A stretch of DNA of 48,970 nucleotides from Paramagnetospirillum marisnigri (GCF_001650715.1 NZ_LWQT01000051.1:1-48970); one strand, 5' to 3'. Shown: positions 30,475 to 39,216, counted from the first letter of the stretch. Numbers and translations: made by a program. Notes: a model not told the origin generated them from the letters alone.

Positions 30475-32442
30475 TCAGGCCGCCCTTGACCGCCACTGGT
30501 TGAGATTGGCGGCCAGACGGGTCTGGGTCGCCGAATCCAGGGCGAACTGGAGGTGGGTCTTGCCCGCCACCACCGCCACCACCCGGGCGCGGACGGCGTC
30601 CATGCCGCCCAGCGATACCTGGACCGTCGACCCCGAGGGCAGCCCCAGATCACCATCGAGACAGGCGCCGCCTTCCGAGATGTCCTCGGTGGCGATCTCG
30701 CGGCCATTGGCCTTGGCCGCCACATGCGCCGCGAAACGCTCGAAGCGGCGGCGATTGCCGGTCTGCTTCAGGGCGGCCAGGAAATCGGTGACATCCGAGG
30801 TCAGTTCCTCGGCCCGTTGGGTCAGCTCGTTGGCGGTGCCATGGAGTTGGCGGGCGGATTCGCCGGTGGTGGCGGCACCGTCGCTGACCTGGGTGATGGT
30901 CTCGGTGACATTGCGGGTGCCGCTGGCGGCCTCGTGGACGTTGCGGGCGATTTCCCGGGTGGCGGCGCTTTGCTGCTCCACCGCCGCCGCGATGGCCGAG
31001 GCGGTATGGTCGATGTCGGAGATGGTGGCACCGATGGAGCGAACGGCTTCCACCGTCTCGGCGGTGACCGTCTGCACCGCCTGGATATGAATGCCGATCT
31101 CGTCGGTGGCCTTGGCGGTCTGGTTGGCCAGGGTCTTGACCTCGTTGGCCACCACGGCGAAGCCCTTGCCGGCTTCGCCCGCCCGTGCCGCCTCGATGGT
31201 GGCGTTGAGCGCCAGCAGATTGGTCTGGGACGCGATATCGTTGATCAGGTTGACCACCTCACCGATGCGTCCGGCCGCCTGGGTCAGGCCATGGACGATG
31301 GAGTCGATGCGCCGCACGTCATCGGCCGCGGCCCTGGCGATCCGGCTGGACCGGGCCACCTGATTGGCGATCTCGACCTCGGCCGCCGCCATTTCCTCGG
31401 CCGCGGAGGCCACGGTTTCCACATTGGCCGAGGCCTGATGGGCCGCTGCCGCCACCGCCGCCGCCTGGCTGCTGGTATCCACCGCCACATCCGACAGCGC
31501 CCCGGCCGCCGAACGCAATTGGTGAGTGGACGAGGTCACCGATTGCAGCACCCCTTCCACGCTCTGATTGAAGTCCTGGGTCAGGCGGTCGATGGCCTGC
31601 TGGCGGCGGTCCCGCGCCTCCTGATCGGCGGCGCGCTCGGCCTCCAGACGACGGCGCTCCTCGGCATTGGCCTTGAACACCCCCATGGCCTCGGCCATCT
31701 CACCGATCTCGTCACGCGGCCCTTCAGCATCGATATCCACCGTCAGATCGCCCTCGGCCAGCCGCAGCATGGCTTCGGCCTGGGCGTGGACGCGATTGCC
31801 GATCCTCATGCCGATCCAGACCGATGCCCCGGTCACCAGCGCCAGGATGGCGAGCGCAATGCCACCGACCTTGAGCATGGCCGCCCGGGTCACCGCCTCC
31901 ACATCGTCGATATAGACGCCGGTGCCGATCCCCCAGCCCCAGGGGGCATAGGGAATGATCTGGGCCAGCTTGGGCGAATCATAGGAATCGGCGCCGGGAC
32001 GACGGCCGACATAGTCCACCAGCCCACCGCCATTGCGGCCAACCTCGATAAAGGCGCGGTAGATGAACTTGCCCGCCGAATCCTTCACCTCCAGCATGCT
32101 CTTGCCCACTTCCTTGGCCCGGAAGGGATGCATCAGCAAGACGCCGTTCAGATCGTTGACCCACAGGTAGTTGTCGCCGTCGAAGCGCAGCATGCCGATA
32201 GCCGCCAGGGCCTGGGCCTTGGCCTCGGTCTCGGTCAGTTCCCCCGCCTTGGCCTTGGCGTGGAAGGACTCCGCTATCTTGGCCCCCGCCTCCACCACAC
32301 TGTGGATCTGGACGCGCCGCAGTTCCATCTGGTTGGCCCGGACCGTCAGCACGGTGGTAACCGCGAAGGCAAGCAGCCCCAACGCCGCCAGGGCGGGAAT
32401 GGCAAGCAGCCTGATGCGAAGAGAAACCGTCTTTCGGTTCAT
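30475..32442 (-). CDS. Chemoreceptor (Cache-HAMP-MCP) with C-terminal PilZ domain
   Basis: 655 residues. TM1 (about 9-32) and TM2 (about 190-212) flank a periplasmic single Cache domain with [24 protein letters not shown] domain follows ([21 protein letters not shown]). The signalling domain carries the hairpin tip [21 protein letters not shown] in outline and [19 protein letters not shown]. The C-terminus (about 565-650) is a PilZ domain with both c-di-GMP motifs: RRRFERF and DISEGG. It would couple chemotaxis to c-di-GMP through one protein. ATG 32442 is used; the TTG at 32454 is less likely. Confidence 0.9.
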   Translation of the reverse strand: MNRKTVSLRIRLLAIPALAALGLLAFAVTTVLTVRANQMELRRVQIHSVVEAGAKIAESFHAKAKAGELTETEAKAQALAAIGMLRFDGDNYLWVNDLNGVLLMHPFRAKEVGKSMLEVKDSAGKFIYRAFIEVGRNGGGLVDYVGRRPGADSYDSPKLAQIIPYAPWGWGIGTGVYIDDVEAVTRAAMLKVGGIALAILALVTGASVWIGMRIGNRVHAQAEAMLRLAEGDLTVDIDAEGPRDEIGEMAEAMGVFKANAEERRRLEAERAADQEARDRRQQAIDRLTQDFNQSVEGVLQSVTSSTHQLRSAAGALSDVAVDTSSQAAAVAAAAHQASANVETVASAAEEMAAAEVEIANQVARSSRIARAAADDVRRIDSIVHGLTQAAGRIGEVVNLINDIASQTNLLALNATIEAARAGEAGKGFAVVANEVKTLANQTAKATDEIGIHIQAVQTVTAETVEAVRSIGATISDIDHTASAIAAAVEQQSAATREIARNVHEAASGTRNVTETITQVSDGAATTGESARQLHGTANELTQRAEELTSDVTDFLAALKQTGNRRRFERFAAHVAAKANGREIATEDISEGGACLDGDLGLPSGSTVQVSLGGMDAVRARVVAVVAGKTHLQFALDSATQTRLAANLNQWRSRAA

Positions 32443-33082
32443 TTCTGCCCCCAAAGTTTAACCCAAAATTCTCTCGACATACCGGAAGCATAGGCAATCC
32501 GATTGTGATGGAAAGCCCCTTACCGACATCCCTGCCATGCTCGGACATCCGGCCTGGTTCCGAGGGGCGGCCCGGCACCATGGACGGCTTGTTGATATTT
32601 CGAATCATTAATGACCGGGATGCCCCCGCCATTCCCGTTGGATATCCGTGCTTATTCATCATGCGAAATAGGGATTCGGGTCGTCACCATCATTATTGGT
32701 TGATAAATTATCCACATTCTCCTCCGGGATTTTCGTGCGTATTCATACTGCAATTCATGTGGCCAAGTTGTGGACTTCCTGTGGACAGAATGATTGCCGC
32801 CTCGCCCCGTCACCCCGTTCCGGTGGCGACAAATCACCTGGAACGAGAGGGGCGCCATCGTATCGCCTGCGAAACAGCCCCGCATCTTGACGCATACTCC
32901 GGTATGGGGCCATGCGTATCCATACTGCATAATTTGAACGCCAGGATCGACGTGCCTTGCCCCAGGGTTCCAGACGATGGCAGAGCCGCCACCAGCGATG
33001 CAAAACCATCCTGCATTTTTGATGGACAGGCCCCAGGCTTTGCGGCATTCCCTAGGTTGCGGCAAAGTGGAGGGCCGCCCCG
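32443..33082. other. AT-richer intergenic region between chemoreceptor and recombinase-like gene
   Basis: About 640 bp, visibly AT-richer than its surroundings. It divides two divergent genes. It holds a perfect DnaA-box sequence TTATCCACA (32708-32716), two nearby TGTGGAC words, and three GTAT/ATAC inverted repeats. Reading frames of up to 193 codons exist on both strands but lack family resemblance and are judged chance. Confidence 0.6.
32736..32929. promoter_or_regulatory. Repeated operator-like sites
   Basis: TGCGTATTCATACTGCA (32736-32752) recurs with one change at 32913-32929. Each copy contains an inverted GTAT-NN-ATAC core. A related palindrome CATAC-TCCG-GTATG lies at 32893-32906. 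The set lies 154-347 bp before the recombinase-like gene, so a dimeric regulator such as that gene's product could bind here. That is an inference. Confidence 0.5.
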
Positions 33083-33613
33083 ATGATCGTCGGCTATTTC
33101 AGACAGATCGACGAACCAGAGGCTGGATCGGCCACCACCATTCTGCGGGCCGAGCGCTGCCTGCGCATCGAGTCCGATCCTCCCACCCGCCGTGACGCCC
33201 GCTCCAGCCTGATCGACTCCCTGAGCAACGGTGATGTGCTGGTGACCCCCTCCATTCTTCACCTTGCCGGGTTCACCGCCGAACTGCTGCGGGTAGCCCA
33301 GAGCATCCATGCGCGGGGCGCCACCCTGCGGCTGGTGGCGGAGCGGATCGACACCGCCGTGCCGGCGGCGCGCAATGTCCTGGCGGCCCTGGCGGAGTTC
33401 GAGCGACGCCAGATGGAGACCAAGCGCGCCATTGGCCTGGCCGAGGCCGAGGCCCGGGGCGCCCGCCCGGGACGGCCACGCAAGATCGACGCCTCCCTGC
33501 TGCGTTCCATCCAGGACGAGATCGCCAATGGCGGCACCTATGGCGCGGTGGCCCGCAGGCTTGGCGTGCACCCCACCACCGTGATGCGGCTGCTGGGGCG
33601 GGCCGGGGAGTAA
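33083..33613 (+). CDS. Catalytically degenerate serine-recombinase-family protein
   Basis: 176 residues aligned by eye to the resolvase/invertase family. The N-terminal catalytic fold is recognisable: GYFRQ at the start, NGDVLVT, then RLVAERIDTAVPAARNVLAALAEFER in outline. The C-terminal Hin-type helix-turn-helix is intact (GRPRKID..., YGAVARRLGVHPTTVMRLL). The nucleophilic Ser of GYARVS is Ile9, and the Arg-rich RLDRLGR motif is replaced by SILHLAG, so strand cleavage is not expected. A DNA-binding regulator is more likely. GGAGGG lies 8 nt before the ATG. It precedes the hydrogenase operon on the same strand. Confidence 0.78.
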   Translation: MIVGYFRQIDEPEAGSATTILRAERCLRIESDPPTRRDARSSLIDSLSNGDVLVTPSILHLAGFTAELLRVAQSIHARGATLRLVAERIDTAVPAARNVLAALAEFERRQMETKRAIGLAEAEARGARPGRPRKIDASLLRSIQDEIANGGTYGAVARRLGVHPTTVMRLLGRAGE

Positions 33614-33643
33614 TCCCGCTCGGCCTGACACCTGACTCGTCGT

Positions 33644-33749
33644 GTCATCCCGAGCGAAAGCGAGGGATCTCCCCCCCCCCGGATCACGGCGCCGATTCTG
33701 AACGGTCATGCCCGGACAAGATCCCTCCGCCCCAGGTCGTCGGGATGAC
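33644..33749. repeat. MITE-like element with inverted ends
   Basis: About 106 bp. The left end GTCATCCCGA...GGGATCT is mirrored by the right end AGATCCC...TCGGGATGAC. A run of ten Cs (33671-33680) and a partial family-B core (GGTCATGCCCGGAC) lie inside. It separates the recombinase-like gene from the hydrogenase promoter. Confidence 0.7.
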
Positions 33750-33756
33750 AGATCAC

Positions 33757-33786
33757 ATCAAAGCTCGGGTCAAATCAAAGCTCGGG
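33757..33786. repeat. Direct repeat upstream of the hydrogenase promoter
   Basis: ATCAAAGCTCGGG occurs twice with a 17-bp period (33757-33769, 33774-33786), about 175-200 bp before the sigma-54 promoter. It could be an enhancer site, but no known activator consensus was matched. Confidence 0.5.
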
Positions 33787-33960
33787 CGGCGTAACTGCGG
33801 GGCCGAACCGAACCGGCCCGCGAGCGGTAAGTTACTTACCATGTGCGGATATTTTATTTTCACATTATCCACCATCGCCGACGCCGCCCGGGCGGCCCTC
33901 AGCCTTGCGCCTGCTGCAATGGTGGCATTCCGCCAACCCCGACGACCTACCCGACGGGGC

Positions 33961-33975
33961 TGGCACGGCCTTTGC
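33961..33975 (+). promoter_or_regulatory. Sigma-54 (-24/-12) promoter of the hydrogenase operon
   Basis: TGGCACG-GCCT-TTGC matches the RpoN consensus TGGCACG-N4-TTGC exactly, with GG and GC ten bases apart. The expected start site is near 33987, giving a leader of about 74 nt before hybO. RpoN promoters need an activator of the NtrC/NifA/HupR type, none of which is in the window. Confidence 0.8.
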
Positions 33976-34060
33976 GGTGACGGCAGCGCACAACGAGATC
34001 ACGAGGTCGGGACACCTCCCGGCCTCTTCCAGCCCGACGCGCCAGACAAGGTGGGGGACA

Positions 34061-35188
34061 ATGTACGACGACACCCAAATTTCCCGCGAGATCGCCAACC
34101 GGTTCGACCTGGACCGCCGCGACTTCCTGAAATTCTGCGCCGCCATGGCCGCGACCATGGGTCTGCCCAAGGGGGCCGAGGCCCAGATCGCCCAGGCCAT
34201 CACCGTCAAGGAGCGCCCCAGCGTCATCTGGCTGCACTTCCAGGAATGCACCGGCTGTACCGAGTCCATGCTCCGCGCCGAACACCCCACCATCGAGAAG
34301 CTGATCATGGAGATCATCTCGCTGGACTACCACGAGACCCTGTTCGCCGCCGCCGGCCATCAGGTGGAAGCGGCACGCGAAGCCGCCATGAAGAAGAACT
34401 GGGGCAAGTATGTCCTGGTGGTGGAAGGCGCCATTCCGGTCAAGGACGGTGGCGTCTACTGCAAGGTGGGCGGCAAGACCGCCATGCAGCTGACCAAGGA
34501 ATGCGCGGAAGGAGCCGCCGCCGTCATCGCCATCGGCTCCTGCGCCTCGTGGGGCGGCATGCCGTCGACCCCGCCCAACCCCACCGGGGCGACCGGCGTG
34601 GGCGAGTTCCTGGGCAAGCCGGTGGTCACCATCCCCGGCTGTCCGCCCAATCCCTATAACTTCCTGTCCACCGTGGTCCACTTCCTGACCTTCGGCGCCC
34701 TGCCCGCCGTGGACGACAAGGGGCGGCCGAAATTCGCCTATTCCCGCCTGATCCACGAGAACTGCGAGCGGCGCGCCCATTTCGACGCCGGCCGCTTCGC
34801 CCTGGAATTCGGCGACGAGGGCCACCGCAAGGGCTATTGCCTCTACAAGCTGGGCTGCAAGGGTCCCGAGACCTACGCCAATTGCCCGGCCATCCTGTTC
34901 AACGACGTGGGTTCGGGCTCGTGGCCGGTGGGCACCGGCCATCCCTGCATCGGCTGCACCGAGAAGCATATCGGCTTCGAGAAGCCGATCCACGCCCTGG
35001 CCAATCTGGAAAACCAGCGTCCGCCCGCGGGCTATCCCCGCGTGGTCGAGGAACAGGGCGCGGGTGCCTCCATCGGGGCGTTGGCCACGGTCGCCGCCGT
35101 GGGTGGCCTTGCCATCGGCGCCGGCGCCAAGCTGGTGGGCAATCTGGGCAAGAGCGAATCCGACCAGGACTCCGGCAAGCAGGGGTAA
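34061..35188 (+). CDS. hybO: [NiFe] hydrogenase small subunit, Hyb type
   Basis: 375 residues. A twin-arginine signal carries DRRDFLKF (Arg19-Arg20), so the folded heterodimer is exported by Tat. Fe-S ligands are visible in order: ECTGC (Cys63, Cys66), GSCASWGG, PGCPPNP, HENC, then CLYKLGCKGP, NCP and PCIGC. The proximal-cluster region has the standard four cysteines, without the two extra ones of O2-tolerant enzymes (CTGC rather than CTCC). A C-terminal hydrophobic helix (about 335-362) anchors it. GTGGGGGA precedes ATG 34061; the longer in-frame ORF upstream would cross the sigma-54 promoter. First gene of the operon. Confidence 0.94.
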   Translation: MYDDTQISREIANRFDLDRRDFLKFCAAMAATMGLPKGAEAQIAQAITVKERPSVIWLHFQECTGCTESMLRAEHPTIEKLIMEIISLDYHETLFAAAGHQVEAAREAAMKKNWGKYVLVVEGAIPVKDGGVYCKVGGKTAMQLTKECAEGAAAVIAIGSCASWGGMPSTPPNPTGATGVGEFLGKPVVTIPGCPPNPYNFLSTVVHFLTFGALPAVDDKGRPKFAYSRLIHENCERRAHFDAGRFALEFGDEGHRKGYCLYKLGCKGPETYANCPAILFNDVGSGSWPVGTGHPCIGCTEKHIGFEKPIHALANLENQRPPAGYPRVVEEQGAGASIGALATVAAVGGLAIGAGAKLVGNLGKSESDQDSGKQG

Positions 35189-35194
35189 GCCGCC

Positions 35195-36217
35195 ATGAGC
35201 ATCACCAGACGCAATTTCCTGCGCGCGGCGGCGAGCGGTACGGCGGCGGCGGCGGCTTGCGCCGCGCTGACCCCCGGCCCGGCCGAAGCGCGCGAGAACC
35301 ATAAGGTCCCCGACAAGGCCATCGGCCTGCTCTACGACTCGACGCTGTGCATCGGCTGCAAGGCCTGCATGTCGGGCTGCAAGGAAGCCAACAACCTGCC
35401 GCTGGAAGACACGATCGGCGAGAAGCTGTGGGATACGCCGCTGGAGCTGTCGGGCAAGACCTATACCGTCATCAAGATCTACCAGCACGGCACCATGGCC
35501 AACAAGGACAAGGCCGAGAACGGCTTTGCCCATCTCAAGCGCCAGTGCCTGCACTGCGTCGATCCGTCCTGCGTTTCCGCCTGCCCGGTCTCGGCCATGC
35601 AGAAGCGGGCCGAGGATGGCGTCGTCACCTACAACAAGGACGCCTGCATCGGCTGCCGCTACTGCGTCGCCGCCTGCCCCTTCGGCGTGCCCCAGTTCCA
35701 GTACGACACGCCCAAGCCGGAAATCGCCAAGTGCCAGCTGTGCAAGCACCGCCTGGCCGAGGGCAAGATCCCGGCCTGCGCCCAGCAATGCCCCACCGGC
35801 GCCACCCTGTTCGGCTCCTATCCGGCGCTTTCCGAGGAAATCGAGCGTCGCCGGGCGCTGAAGCCGGGCGAGCCCGCCCTGTTCCCGCGCCGCACCGTCG
35901 ATTCCGGCGATACCCACGAGCGGGCCGCGCCGGAATACGTGGACTATGTCTACGGCCAGAAGGACGCGGGCGGCACCCAGGTGCGCTATCTGTCGGGGGT
36001 TCCCTTCGACAAGCTGGCGCTGCCCATGGGCCTGCCGGACCGGTCCTATGCCGCGGATTCAGAGACCTTGCAGCACACCTTGTATGGTGGGCTGATCCTG
36101 CCGGGCGTCGCCCTGGCCGGTCTGGTCGCCGCCGCCTGGAAGGGGTCGAAGGACCACCACGACGACGATGATTTCGACATGTTCGATCATCCCGAGGGGG
36201 GGAAGCATCATGGTTAA
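35195..36217 (+). CDS. hybA: HybA-type 4Fe-4S electron-transfer subunit
   Basis: 340 residues. A Tat-like signal TRRNFLRAA starts at residue 4. Four ferredoxin-type cysteine groups follow: CIGCKACMSGC, CLHCVDPSCVSAC, CIGCRYCVAAC and CQLCKHR...CAQQCPTGA. A C-terminal hydrophobic segment (GLILPGVALAGLVAAAW) suggests a membrane anchor as in E. coli HybA. It would carry electrons from HybO to HybB. It starts 6 nt after hybO and overlaps hybB by 8 nt. Confidence 0.92.
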   Translation: MSITRRNFLRAAASGTAAAAACAALTPGPAEARENHKVPDKAIGLLYDSTLCIGCKACMSGCKEANNLPLEDTIGEKLWDTPLELSGKTYTVIKIYQHGTMANKDKAENGFAHLKRQCLHCVDPSCVSACPVSAMQKRAEDGVVTYNKDACIGCRYCVAACPFGVPQFQYDTPKPEIAKCQLCKHRLAEGKIPACAQQCPTGATLFGSYPALSEEIERRRALKPGEPALFPRRTVDSGDTHERAAPEYVDYVYGQKDAGGTQVRYLSGVPFDKLALPMGLPDRSYAADSETLQHTLYGGLILPGVALAGLVAAAWKGSKDHHDDDDFDMFDHPEGGKHHG

Positions 36218-37415
36218 TCATCCCATCCCCAGCGAGGTGGCGAACCGCCTCCGCAAGCCCAAGGCCGGGCATGCCGCCATCGGCGGCAGCCTGATCAGCC
36301 CCTTCACCCTGGTGCTCGGCGCCCTGGTGGTGGTGGCCATGTACTTCCTGGGCCAGCGCTTCATGTACGGCCTGGGGGCCGTCACCAACATCAACAACGG
36401 CTATCCCTGGGGCGTCTGGGTGGTGTGGGACGTGGTCATCGCCACCGGCTTCGCCTGCGGCGGCTATGCCATGGCCCTGGTCACCTACATCCTCAATCGC
36501 GGCGAATACCATCACCTGGTGCGCCCGGCGCTGACCGCCTCGCTGTTCGGCTATTCCCTGGGCGGTGCCTCGGTGCTGATCGATCTGGGCCGCTACTGGA
36601 ACTTCTGGCACATCCTGTGGCCGGGCTATGCCCAGCCCGGTTCGGTGATGTTCGAGGTCGCCGCCTGCATCAGCCTCTACATCCTGGTGCTGTGGATCGA
36701 GTTCTCGCCCGCCTTCCTCGAGCATTTCGGCTTCAAGCAGTTGAAGGCCAAGCTGAGCAAGGTCATGTTCGTGTTCATCGGCCTGGGCGTGCTGCTGCCC
36801 ACCATGCACCAAAGCTCGCTGGGCTCGCTGCTGGTGGTCTACGGCTATCAGATCCACCCGCTGTGGCAGACGCCGCTGCTGCCGCTGCTGTTCCTGCTGA
36901 CCGCCGTCTGCATGGGCTTCGCTGTGGTGATCCTGGAGGCCACCCTGGCCGCCGTCGGCTTCAAGCGCGACATCAACGCCGAACTGCCCATGCTGTCGAA
37001 AATCGGTAAGATCATCATGGGCACCGTGGCCGCCTATCTGGTGATCCGCCTGGGCGATCTGGTGGTGCGCGGCGCCATCTTCCAGGTGTTCACCTCGGGC
37101 GTGAAAAGCGTGATGTTCCTGATCGAGATGGCGGTGTTCGTCTATCCCGTGGTTGTGCTGTCCTCGCCCGCCAACCGCCGCAAGCTGTCCAAGCTGCTGG
37201 CCGCCGCCCTGTCCATGCTGACCGGCGCGGTGCTGTATCGCATCGACGCCTTCCTGGTGGCCTACGACACCGGCCCCGGCTGGCACTACTTCCCCAGCGC
37301 TCCCGAGATGCTGGTCACCATCGGGGTGATCGCCATCGAAGTGCTGGCCTATATCGTTTTCGTCCGGAAATTCCCCATTCTACCCGGCCATTCGTCCACC
37401 GCGGCCGCCGAGTAA
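36210..37415 (+). CDS. hybB: HybB-type integral membrane quinone-reducing subunit
   Basis: 401 residues with about ten hydrophobic segments, of the NrfD/PsrC/HybB family. It receives electrons from HybA and passes them to quinone in the inner membrane. ATG 36210 lies inside the hybA stop region after a G-rich ribosome-binding site (GAGGGGGGGAAG); a further upstream ATG at 36168 would add a non-family leader. Its presence instead of a HyaC-type cytochrome b marks the enzyme as Hyb type. Confidence 0.92.
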   Translation: MVNHPIPSEVANRLRKPKAGHAAIGGSLISPFTLVLGALVVVAMYFLGQRFMYGLGAVTNINNGYPWGVWVVWDVVIATGFACGGYAMALVTYILNRGEYHHLVRPALTASLFGYSLGGASVLIDLGRYWNFWHILWPGYAQPGSVMFEVAACISLYILVLWIEFSPAFLEHFGFKQLKAKLSKVMFVFIGLGVLLPTMHQSSLGSLLVVYGYQIHPLWQTPLLPLLFLLTAVCMGFAVVILEATLAAVGFKRDINAELPMLSKIGKIIMGTVAAYLVIRLGDLVVRGAIFQVFTSGVKSVMFLIEMAVFVYPVVVLSSPANRRKLSKLLAAALSMLTGAVLYRIDAFLVAYDTGPGWHYFPSAPEMLVTIGVIAIEVLAYIVFVRKFPILPGHSSTAAAE

Positions 37416-37428
37416 GGAGACCTGAGCA

Positions 37429-39132
37429 GTGTCCAAGAGAATCACCATCGATCCCATCACTCGGATTGAAGGCCATCTGCGCATCGACGTCGAGGTCGAC
37501 GGCGGCAAGGTCACCAAGGCCTGGTCCTCGGGCCAGATGTGGCGCGGCGTCGAACTGATCCTGCTGGGTCGCGACCCCCGCGATGCCTGGGCCATCACCC
37601 AGCGCATCTGTGGCGTGTGCACCACCGTGCACGCCATCACCTCGGTCCGTGCGGTGGAAAACGCGCTGAACCTGGAAATCCCGGTCAACGCCCAGTTCAT
37701 CCGCAACATGATCATCTCGGCCCACGCCATCCATGATCACATCGTCCACTTCTACCACCTGTCCGCCCTGGACTGGGTCGACGTGGTCAGCGCGCTGAAG
37801 GCCGATCCGCTCAAGACCGCCCAACTGGCCGAAAGCCTGTCGGACTGGCCCTTGAACAACAAGCACGTCATGACCCAGACCCTGGAGAAGCTGAAGAGCT
37901 TCGTCGGCACCGGCCAGCTGGGTCCGTTCACCAACGGCTATTGGGGCCATCCGGCCATGAAGCTGTCGCCGGAAGTGAACCTGCTGGCGGTGGCCCACTA
38001 CCTTCAGGCCCTGGATGCCCAGCGTCACGCCAACAAGATCGTGACCCTGCTGGGCTCCAAGAGCCCGCACATCCAGAACGTGGCTGTGGGTGGCGTGTCC
38101 AACCCCATCGCCACCGACAGCCAGTCGGTGCTGACCATCGAGCGCCTGCTGAAGCTGAAGATGCACATGGACGCGCTCGGCGACTTCATCCGCAAGGTCT
38201 ATCTGGTGGATATCGCCGCAATCGGCGCCTTCTACGCCGATTGGACCAAGTACGGCGCGGGCATCACCAACTACCTGTCCTGCCCCGACTTCCCCATGGA
38301 CTCCAAAGGCACCCAGTTCCTGGTTCCCGGCGGCCATATCCCCAACGGCGACATGGCCAAGTTCAAGCCCATCACCGCCTTCGGCGACGCTTACTTGCGC
38401 GACGGCGTCGAGGAGTCGGTGAAGCACTCCTGGTACAACTACTCCAAGCCCGGTCCGCTGCACCCCTATAAGGGCGAGACCGTGCCCAACTACACCGACT
38501 TCCAGGACGACGGGAAGTATTCCTGGCTGAAGGCCCCCACCTTCTACGGCGAGCGCGCCCAGGTGGGTCCGCTGGCCAGCGTCCTGGCCGGTGTCGCCTC
38601 GGGCCACCAGCCCACCATCAACTACGCCACCAAGGTGCTGGACACCGCCTCGTCGCTGCTGGGCTCCAAGATCCCGCTGGCCGCCCTGCACTCCACCATC
38701 GGCCGCCATGCCGCCCGCGCCGTCCGCGCCGGCGTCATGCAGGAAGTGATGGTGCAGAACTGGCAGGCCCTGATCGACAACATCGCCAAGGGCGACACCA
38801 AGAGCTTCAACAAGCCGGTCTTCCCCAAGGGCGAGATCATGGGCTACGGCTTCCACGAGGCGCCGCGCGGCCTGTTGTCCCATTGGACGGTGATCAAGGA
38901 CGGCAAGATCGCCAACTACCAGTGCGTGGTGCCCTCCACCTGGAATGCCGGTCCGCGCGACGAGAACGACAAGATCGGCCCCTACGAGGCCTCGCTGATG
39001 GACAATCCCATCGCCGATGCCGAACTGCCGCTGGAGGTGCTGCGCACCGTCCACTCCTTCGACCCCTGCCTGGCCTGCGCCGTGCACGTGGTCGAGGACA
39101 ACAAGGAAGTCGTTCAGGTCAAGGCCCTGTAG
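37429..39132 (+). CDS. hybC: [NiFe] hydrogenase large subunit, Hyb type
   Basis: 567 residues carrying the Ni-Fe active site. The N-terminal motif DPITRIEGHLRI is followed by L1 RICGVCTTVHA (Cys about 61 and 64) and L2 DPCLACAVH near 545-553. Maturation would cleave after that His, removing a 14-residue tail, which fits the linked HybD protease. The start is GTG 37429 with AAGGAG about 9 nt upstream. No Tat signal is present, so it is co-exported with HybO. Confidence 0.95.
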   Translation: MSKRITIDPITRIEGHLRIDVEVDGGKVTKAWSSGQMWRGVELILLGRDPRDAWAITQRICGVCTTVHAITSVRAVENALNLEIPVNAQFIRNMIISAHAIHDHIVHFYHLSALDWVDVVSALKADPLKTAQLAESLSDWPLNNKHVMTQTLEKLKSFVGTGQLGPFTNGYWGHPAMKLSPEVNLLAVAHYLQALDAQRHANKIVTLLGSKSPHIQNVAVGGVSNPIATDSQSVLTIERLLKLKMHMDALGDFIRKVYLVDIAAIGAFYADWTKYGAGITNYLSCPDFPMDSKGTQFLVPGGHIPNGDMAKFKPITAFGDAYLRDGVEESVKHSWYNYSKPGPLHPYKGETVPNYTDFQDDGKYSWLKAPTFYGERAQVGPLASVLAGVASGHQPTINYATKVLDTASSLLGSKIPLAALHSTIGRHAARAVRAGVMQEVMVQNWQALIDNIAKGDTKSFNKPVFPKGEIMGYGFHEAPRGLLSHWTVIKDGKIANYQCVVPSTWNAGPRDENDKIGPYEASLMDNPIADAELPLEVLRTVHSFDPCLACAVHVVEDNKEVVQVKAL

Positions 39133-39146
39133 TATAAGCCGCCTAC

Positions 39147-39197
39147 CCCTCTCCCGCTCGCGGGAGAGGGTGGCGAACACAGTGAGCCGGGTGAGGG
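39147..39197 (+). repeat. Dispersed palindromic repeat, family A, copy 3
   Basis: CCCTCTCCCGC-TCGC-GGGAGAGGG stem, then TGGCGAACACAGTGAGCCGG and GTGAGGG, closely matching 16343-16393. It lies between hybC and hybD inside the operon, where its hairpin could protect or attenuate the structural-gene mRNA. Confidence 0.8.
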
Positions 39198-39216
39198 CTC
39201 GAAATCGAGGCTATTT

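Noticed and set aside
30553-32493. Plus-strand frame of 646 codons over the chemoreceptor
   Set aside because: It is a shadow of the MCP-PilZ gene, Gly/His-rich without motifs.
32590-32608. FNR-like palindrome TTGAT...ATCA
   Set aside because: The half-sites are seven bases apart instead of four, so it does not fit the FNR consensus.
32443-33082. Chromosomal replication origin
   Set aside because: Only one perfect DnaA box is present, there is no strong AT-rich unwinding element, and none of the usual origin neighbours (dnaA, hemE, parAB) is in the window.
32505-33086. Plus-strand frame of 193 codons, and a minus frame at 32652-33065, in the AT-richer gap
   Set aside because: They lack family resemblance and overlap the operator-like repeats. 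Composition is unlike neighbouring genes.
33905-34060. Longer N-terminus for HybO from ATG 33905
   Set aside because: It would place the start upstream of the sigma-54 promoter and bury the Tat signal in the interior of the protein.
33947-35917. Minus-strand frame of 656 codons over hybO/hybA
   Set aside because: It is antisense to clearly conserved hydrogenase subunits and shows no recognisable domain.
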